From assembly GCF_003149535.1 (NCBI RefSeq), contig NZ_QGDB01000003.1, positions 558,001-622,000 of the forward strand: DNA of 64,000 nt. Reading direction: 5' to 3'. The notes beneath the pieces were generated by a model. The model did no database searches. It saw only the letters and a list, made by a program, of their open reading frames with translations, and was not told the origin of the DNA. This stretch comes from Falsochrobactrum shanghaiense (GTDB lineage Bacteria; Pseudomonadota; Alphaproteobacteria; Rhizobiales; Rhizobiaceae). Of the stretch, positions 63,034-64,000 are shown piece by piece. Position numbers and translations under genes: made by a program. Numbering within the stretch: position 1 is the stretch's first letter; each line of letters starts with the position of its first letter.

Positions 63034-63540
63034 ATGCCGCATATCGTCGTCAGCCCGCTTTCGCAACTGGCCGAGCAGATCGGGCAGCACCGGCCCAGCC
63101 ATATCGTGACGCTGACAAGTGCCGATGTGCCTTCCCTGCCTTCCGATGCCAAGCGTCTCAGCCTGATCTTCAATGATATTGTCGAGCCGCGCGACGGGCT
63201 GGTGCTGCCCGATCAAACTCATGTCGAGCAATTGCTCGATTTTGCCGCAGGCTGGGATCGTGCGCTGCCGCTGCTGATCCATTGCTATGCTGGCATATCG
63301 CGCTCCACGGCGGGCGCTTATATTATAAAGCTCGCCCTTGATCAGAAACTTGATGAAGCAGAGCTTGCAAACACGCTCCGCCAGCTTTCGCCTTCCGCAA
63401 CGCCCAATCTTCGGTTGATCGGCCTTGCAGACGAAATCCTCGGGCGCCGGGGCCGTATGGTTGCGGCCATAAAAGCAATCGGACGCGGGGCGGAAGCGTT
63501 TGAAGGCGAGGTTTTCAGCCTGCCGGTTGCGGATCGATGA
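63034..63540 (+). CDS. protein tyrosine phosphatase family protein
   Basis: This 168-residue protein has the CX5R signature in LIHCYAGISRSTAGAYI with His-Cys and Arg-Ser. It has the general fold of dual-specificity phosphatases. Its substrate is not known. It closes the YgfZ-HD-phosphatase operon. Its last 26 bases overlap the end of recO. Confidence 0.85.
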   Translation: MPHIVVSPLSQLAEQIGQHRPSHIVTLTSADVPSLPSDAKRLSLIFNDIVEPRDGLVLPDQTHVEQLLDFAAGWDRALPLLIHCYAGISRSTAGAYIIKLALDQKLDEAELANTLRQLSPSATPNLRLIGLADEILGRRGRMVAAIKAIGRGAEAFEGEVFSLPVADR

Positions 63541-64000
63541 TGCGCGCCAGCGCATTGAGAAATCCGCCCCTTGCATCGGGCGGGGTCTGGGCGCGCGGCT
63601 CCCAGACATGGCGCATGAAAAAGAAACCCGTCATGGTGAAAGCGCGGTCGAGATCATCATAGCAGGAGGCACGCACGGCGGTGCTGTTGACGAAGGCAGG
63701 CAGCGGCAGAAGCTTATCCGCCCATGGTGCGCCTGCATCGGCACAGACCGCGCGCCCGGATTTGGGCGAGACGTAGATCAGGTTTTCATGAGTGCCAGTC
63801 GCAGCACATTCCTTGAGATCAAGGCCAAAGCCAAGTTCCTCAAGCATCATTACTTCAAAGCGCAACAGCAATTCGCCCGCGGCCAGCGGATCGTCGAAAT
63901 GCCCGATGATGAGCCGCAACGTCTCGTAAAGTCCCCCATGGGGGTCGCGTTCGGGCAAGAGCCGCAAATGCGATGCCGCAAGCTGGATGCCGTAAAGGGC
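63515..64000 (-). CDS. recO: DNA repair protein RecO, 3' part
   Basis: This is the C-terminal 161 residues of RecO; the 5' end lies beyond the right edge. The frame stays open to base 64000. The recognisable AxLYGIQLAASHLRLLPERDP-like start of the visible part is followed by LEELGFGLDLKECAATG with a zinc-finger-like Cys, and a C-terminal helical part. RecO works with RecF and RecR in recombinational repair. An internal ATG at 63967 is not the start. Confidence 0.9.
   Translation of the reverse strand, partial: ALYGIQLAASHLRLLPERDPHGGLYETLRLIIGHFDDPLAAGELLLRFEVMMLEELGFGLDLKECAATGTHENLIYVSPKSGRAVCADAGAPWADKLLPLPAFVNSTAVRASCYDDLDRAFTMTGFFFMRHVWEPRAQTPPDARGGFLNALARIIDPQPAG

Noticed and set aside
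1..64000. CRISPR arrays, rRNA genes, insertion sequences
   Set aside because: No regularly spaced repeats, rRNA-like sequence or transposase genes were seen while reading the window; short imperfect IS remnants cannot be excluded without a search.

Overview
The window looks like a chromosomal segment of a Brucella-type alphaproteobacterium (Brucella, including the former Ochrobactrum). The outer-membrane protein at 32402-33043 is an unmistakable Omp25-family protein of 213 residues. The gene neighbourhoods (purM-purN, folM-like-uvrC-pgsA-moaD-moaE, ndk, lptF-lptG-lptD-surA-pdxA-rsmA) and the intergenic palindromic repeats also fit that family. As I remember classical Brucella Omp25, this copy differs at many positions, so a non-classical lineage is plausible. 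That point rests on memory and not on a search.

Region 1 (about 87-19007) is an integrated mobile element of about 18.9 kb. It is bounded by a perfect 51-bp direct repeat that copies the 3' half of tRNA-Pro(UGG); the complete tRNA gene survives at the right end (18962-19038, minus strand). The left end carries a tyrosine integrase, a ribbon-helix-helix (Arc-type) regulator and a divergent excisionase-like helix-turn-helix gene. The divergent control region holds a 17-bp inverted-repeat operator pair with a third partial copy. A rightward chain of tiny, translationally coupled genes follows (2119-6288), mostly unrecognised. Then comes a compact HK97-type morphogenesis block: portal, prohead protease, major capsid, HNH nuclease, two paralogous tail-tube-like proteins, connectors, terminase small and large subunits, and tape measure. 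The element ends with a protein carrying three zinc-knuckle-like motifs and a divergent stand-alone HIRAN-domain protein. I see no replication initiator, lysis genes, distal tail or tail-tip genes, or fibres, so it is either a degraded prophage or a satellite-like element that depends on a helper.

Region 2 (19040-32240) is ordinary chromosome. It holds small envelope proteins, an SH3 protein, and a leftward group (AI-2E/PerM-type permease, HdaA, NAD-dependent epimerase, zinc alcohol dehydrogenase). It continues with purine synthesis (purM-purN), a DUF992 secreted protein, a molybdopterin oxidoreductase, the rRNA methylase RlmJ, and a coupled pair of secreted proteins including ribonuclease T2.

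Region 3 (32240-53000) covers envelope and information processing: Omp25, a FolM-like reductase, UvrC, PgsA, MoaD/MoaE, a YbaY-META protein, Ndk, an ABC-F ATPase, DNA polymerase III chi, PepA, the LPS export set LptF-LptG-LptD, a SurA-like chaperone, PdxA, RsmA and RarD.

Region 4 (53000-64000) holds citramalate synthase, a GFA-type protein, CysS, a LysE/ArgO exporter, an SRAP (YedK/HMCES) protein, a Nudix hydrolase, dihydroorotase, a coupled YgfZ-HD nucleotidase-tyrosine phosphatase operon, and the 3' part of recO running off the right edge. The best candidates for undescribed biology are the 18.9-kb element and its uncharacterised early genes, operator and end structures, zinc-knuckle protein and HIRAN cargo.
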